Positions 62,701-64,000 of a stretch of DNA of 64,000 bases are shown here, piece after piece (the stretch's first letter is position 1; every line of letters starts with the position of its first letter). Under the pieces are notes generated by a model. It saw only the letters and a list, made by a program, of their open reading frames with translations. It had not been told where the DNA came from and ran no database searches. The position numbers and the translations under genes were made by a program. The stretch is taken from NCBI RefSeq assembly GCF_963666525.1, contig NZ_OY762905.1, forward strand, positions 2,893,501-2,957,500, in the 5' to 3' direction. The DNA comes from an uncultured Cohaesibacter sp. (GTDB taxonomy: Bacteria; Pseudomonadota; Alphaproteobacteria; Rhizobiales; Cohaesibacteraceae).

Positions 62701-64000
62701 GCTACCGATCAGGATGCCGGCTTGCTGCATGACCTGCAGTCCAAGTTCAACTTCCTGTCGAAAACCCCGAACACGCCAGCCCGTTTCGTTGAACCTGCCT
62801 ATGAGGACAACAACGAAATCAAGCGCATGATGCTTGATCGCGCCAACTACTATTCCACCACCGGTGGTCATGGTGCTTGCCGCGGCTGTGGCGAGGTGAC
62901 GGCAATCCGTCAGGTTGTTTCCGCAACCCATGCGATCCACAATCGTCGCGAAAAGGCTCACATCCGCGAGCTGGAAGAACTGATCAACGGTCTTTCCCTC
63001 AAACTCGAGGAAGTCAAGGGCGATGCAGATCGTGAAGCCCGTATTTCCGGCGCCCTCAAGACGCTCGAAAAACGCCTCTTCATGCTCGAAGGCGGCCCGA
63101 CCGGCAATGGTCAGTCTCCGTTGGTTGTTGCCAACGCGACCGGCTGTAGCTCGGTTTACGCTTCGACCTTCCCGTTCAACCCTTACAACGACCCATGGGT
63201 CAACAGCCTGTTCCACGACGGACCGGCTGTCATCAAGGGTATCTTCGAAGGCATGACCGCAAATGCTGCGGTTGACTTCAAGGCCATGCGTCTTGCCAAG
63301 CTGGAACTGGCCAACGCCTATGATCCGGCTACTGATGGGGCTTTCCTGAGCAACTTCGAATGGCACAATTTCTCTGACGCAGAACGTGACCTGCTGCCGA
63401 CCTTCATGAACATCTCCGGTGACGGTGCTGCCTATGACATCGGCTTTGGTGCCCTGTCCCGCCTCTTGGCAAGCAACACGCCAGTCAAGGTGATGGTGCT
63501 CAACTCCGGCGTTTATTCCAACACCGGTGGTCAGGCATCCACGGCATCCCTGTCCGGTCAGGACAGTGACCTTGCACGCTTTGGCAAGGCCAACCCTGGC
63601 AAGGTCGAGGACCGCAAGGAACTGGGTCTGATCGCAAGCTTCCACCCGAAAGTCTTCGTGGTGCAGAGTGCGACCTCCTTCCCGGGTCACTTCCTCAAGA
63701 ACGTGATGGCCTATCTGAAGCATTCCTCTTCGCCTGCTCTGCTTGACGTCTACACGCCATGCCAGGGTGAGCACGGGATTGCCGACGATGCTGCCCACCG
63801 CCGTTCGAAACTGGCCGTCGAAGCTCGCGTAAGCCCGCTCTTCGTCCATGATCCGAAGGCTGGCAAGACCCTTGCCGAACGCTTCAACATCGAAGGCAAC
63901 CCGGCAATCGATCAGGACTGGGCAAGCCAGACCATCTCCTACATGGAAGATGGCCAGCTCAAGCTGATGGATCTGCCACTTACCCCGGCTGACTATGCTT
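59707..64000 (+). CDS. Giant single-chain pyruvate:ferredoxin/flavodoxin oxidoreductase, 3' end missing
   Basis: The frame is open from ATG 59707 (GGTGGAG upstream) to the window edge, at least 1431 codons. Domains in order: alpha-type N-terminus with YPITPSTEIAEIYE and VAARSVSRHSLNVMAGHDD; a gamma domain from about residue 545 (FHSVGGYGTIATGKLL); ferredoxin motifs CTGCLDCSMVCP (Cys851-861) and CTGCLECVDIC (Cys982-992); then the TPP domain with GACRGCGE (Cys1058, 1061), NATGCSSVYAST, GDG at 1238-1240 and YSNTGGQAS. It oxidises a 2-oxoacid, probably pyruvate, to acyl-CoA with ferredoxin or flavodoxin as acceptor. Compared with NifJ, the cysteine motifs are about 130 residues apart instead of about 50, and the chain is some 300 residues longer. 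Confidence 0.88.
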   Translation, partial: MNDKLPKTPAYPGKTTVINGNGAVAQVMGQVCGGVIGYPITPSTEIAEIYEAFRAGGGVNVWGRHPFFFEPEGEHSAQSGALGAALTGGQYVSNASSSQGVLYGLESHYVTVGKKVGGFVMQVAARSVSRHSLNVMAGHDDIYALLPSGYTILFGSNPQEAADLAAISYKVSAMSMIPVANGMDGFVTSHMMSEVQMPEDGLLREFIGDPTDRIMCPTVAQEMLYGAKGRVFQLKRYLGRHSSDMEQDAYAKLVAFLDDNADAVEADNAGELVAKTLDLMPAELHKQWNRQWLNAFQKGTRQRVPAQVDINNPGLTGGVQNQPDFQAGAVDHRTHFVRDVPHFVREAMDEFSALTGRSYSPVKCFECEDAETVVVGMGSVTDDAQAVAAYLRRQGKKVGVVSIKMLQPFPDAEFVAAVKGKKAVTILERSDNTALTAFAKAALLKAMENGAGDRYPDMPTLSELPKLTTAIFGLGAHDLQPRHLVAAFENMEGACQPFVYLGSQFFSKDTSPLMTELQAKLKAAYPETELMALETKPNPSLLPEGALRIRFHSVGGYGTIATGKLLTDILANALHLYSKSAPKYGSEKSGAPTNYYITLSPEPVLITNADLEDVEVVVSPDHKVFAHSNPLRGLVKGGTFILQSNLSPLEVWKELPSAMRKTIRDRKIKFLVVDGFAIARKHAPVAALQTRMMGIAFIGAVCGHVERVTEGADRAAVIEKIRSQINYKFGTKGEAVVEGNMAVIRDGVDETIVVDYAAPEFVEVDAAGDPVPEFTPAISSSMCRIAAESSPEGLFDSLYYEETVAAPFREGAIGEAPVLPGSGMFMPAGSAAAKDKGLFRREVPVFDPEKCTGCLDCSMVCPDAAIPPTVFDIDALLMAAAKDIEMPEKQREVIREYVRTIGEAIRRKFNALGDAPSFATLVKEAVNELYVESAVVKGNLDRIAEAVAVLPVAKTRPFFDAVEKEHTGQGGLFAVAVDPWKCTGCLECVDICGPGALVATDQDAGLLHDLQSKFNFLSKTPNTPARFVEPAYEDNNEIKRMMLDRANYYSTTGGHGACRGCGEVTAIRQVVSATHAIHNRREKAHIRELEELINGLSLKLEEVKGDADREARISGALKTLEKRLFMLEGGPTGNGQSPLVVANATGCSSVYASTFPFNPYNDPWVNSLFHDGPAVIKGIFEGMTANAAVDFKAMRLAKLELANAYDPATDGAFLSNFEWHNFSDAERDLLPTFMNISGDGAAYDIGFGALSRLLASNTPVKVMVLNSGVYSNTGGQASTASLSGQDSDLARFGKANPGKVEDRKELGLIASFHPKVFVVQSATSFPGHFLKNVMAYLKHSSSPALLDVYTPCQGEHGIADDAAHRRSKLAVEARVSPLFVHDPKAGKTLAERFNIEGNPAIDQDWASQTISYMEDGQLKLMDLPLTPADYA

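Noticed and set aside
60784..63849. 1021-codon minus-strand open frame
   Set aside because: It lies opposite the giant PFOR gene, whose plus-strand frame carries all expected motifs. The antisense frame has no family features and comes from codon bias.
1..64000. CRISPR array, transposon, prophage, defence island, tRNA or rRNA
   Set aside because: No regular repeat-spacer series, transposase, integrase, terminal inverted repeats or RNA gene sequence was recognised in the window.

Overview
The window is about 64 kb of high-GC DNA and reads as the chromosome of a motile, facultatively anaerobic alphaproteobacterium of the Hyphomicrobiales (Rhizobiales). The main evidence is a rhizobial-type flagellar cluster: FtcR regulator, FlaF/FlbT, MotB-MotC-MotD(FliK)-lytic transglycosylase, MotE, DUF1217 and DUF6468 proteins, and no FliD/FliS/FliA. 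A marine genus such as Cohaesibacter fits the mix of genes, but that is only an inference.

Left edge (1-1.7 kb): the 3' end of an imelysin-type iron-uptake gene and its usual DUF1513 partner. At 1.7-8.2 kb, on the minus strand, lies a complete cytochrome bd locus in the order cydA-cydB-cydX-cydD-cydC, including a 35-residue cydX that is easy to miss. A small DUF2946-type protein precedes it.

Flagellar region (9-47 kb): nearly all structural, export, motor and regulatory flagellar genes in several operons. Plus strand: motE-flgH-fliL-fliP, flgB-flgC-fliE-flgG-flgA-flgI, the regulator ftcR, then motA-fliM-DUF6468-fliN-fliG-flhB and an unknown gene. Minus strand: flgE-flgK-flgL-flaF-flbT-flgD-fliQ; fliF-(fliH-like)-motB-motC-fliK-transglycosylase; fliC with its own terminator; and DUF1217-flgF-unknown-fliI-(cheL/flgJ)-(flgN-like)-unknown-flhA-fliR-fliJ. 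Several small unnamed proteins fill slots where export chaperones and FliH would be expected.

Anaerobic energy island (47-64 kb), the most interesting part. One minus-strand operon encodes an NfnA/NfnB-like electron-bifurcating transhydrogenase, a two-subunit 2-oxoacid:ferredoxin oxidoreductase (fused gamma-alpha, and beta), and a 745-residue protein. I read this last protein as a degenerate copy of the thiamine-diphosphate domain of pyruvate:ferredoxin oxidoreductase fused to a small iron-sulfur domain. Next comes a four-gene Na+-pumping acyl-CoA decarboxylase operon, best read as methylmalonyl-CoA decarboxylase. Divergent from it, and running off the right edge, is a giant single-chain pyruvate:ferredoxin/flavodoxin oxidoreductase of at least 1431 residues; its gene has no stop in the window. 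FNR/FixK-type boxes (TTGAT-N4-ATCAA or close) lie upstream of both oxidoreductase transcription units.

A working model: under low oxygen, 2-oxoacids are oxidised with ferredoxin, reduced ferredoxin is coupled to NAD(P) through Nfn, and methylmalonyl-CoA decarboxylation drives Na+ export with propionyl-CoA as product, while cytochrome bd handles traces of oxygen. The model is inferred from gene content and promoter motifs only. I saw no tRNA, rRNA, CRISPR array, insertion sequence or prophage.
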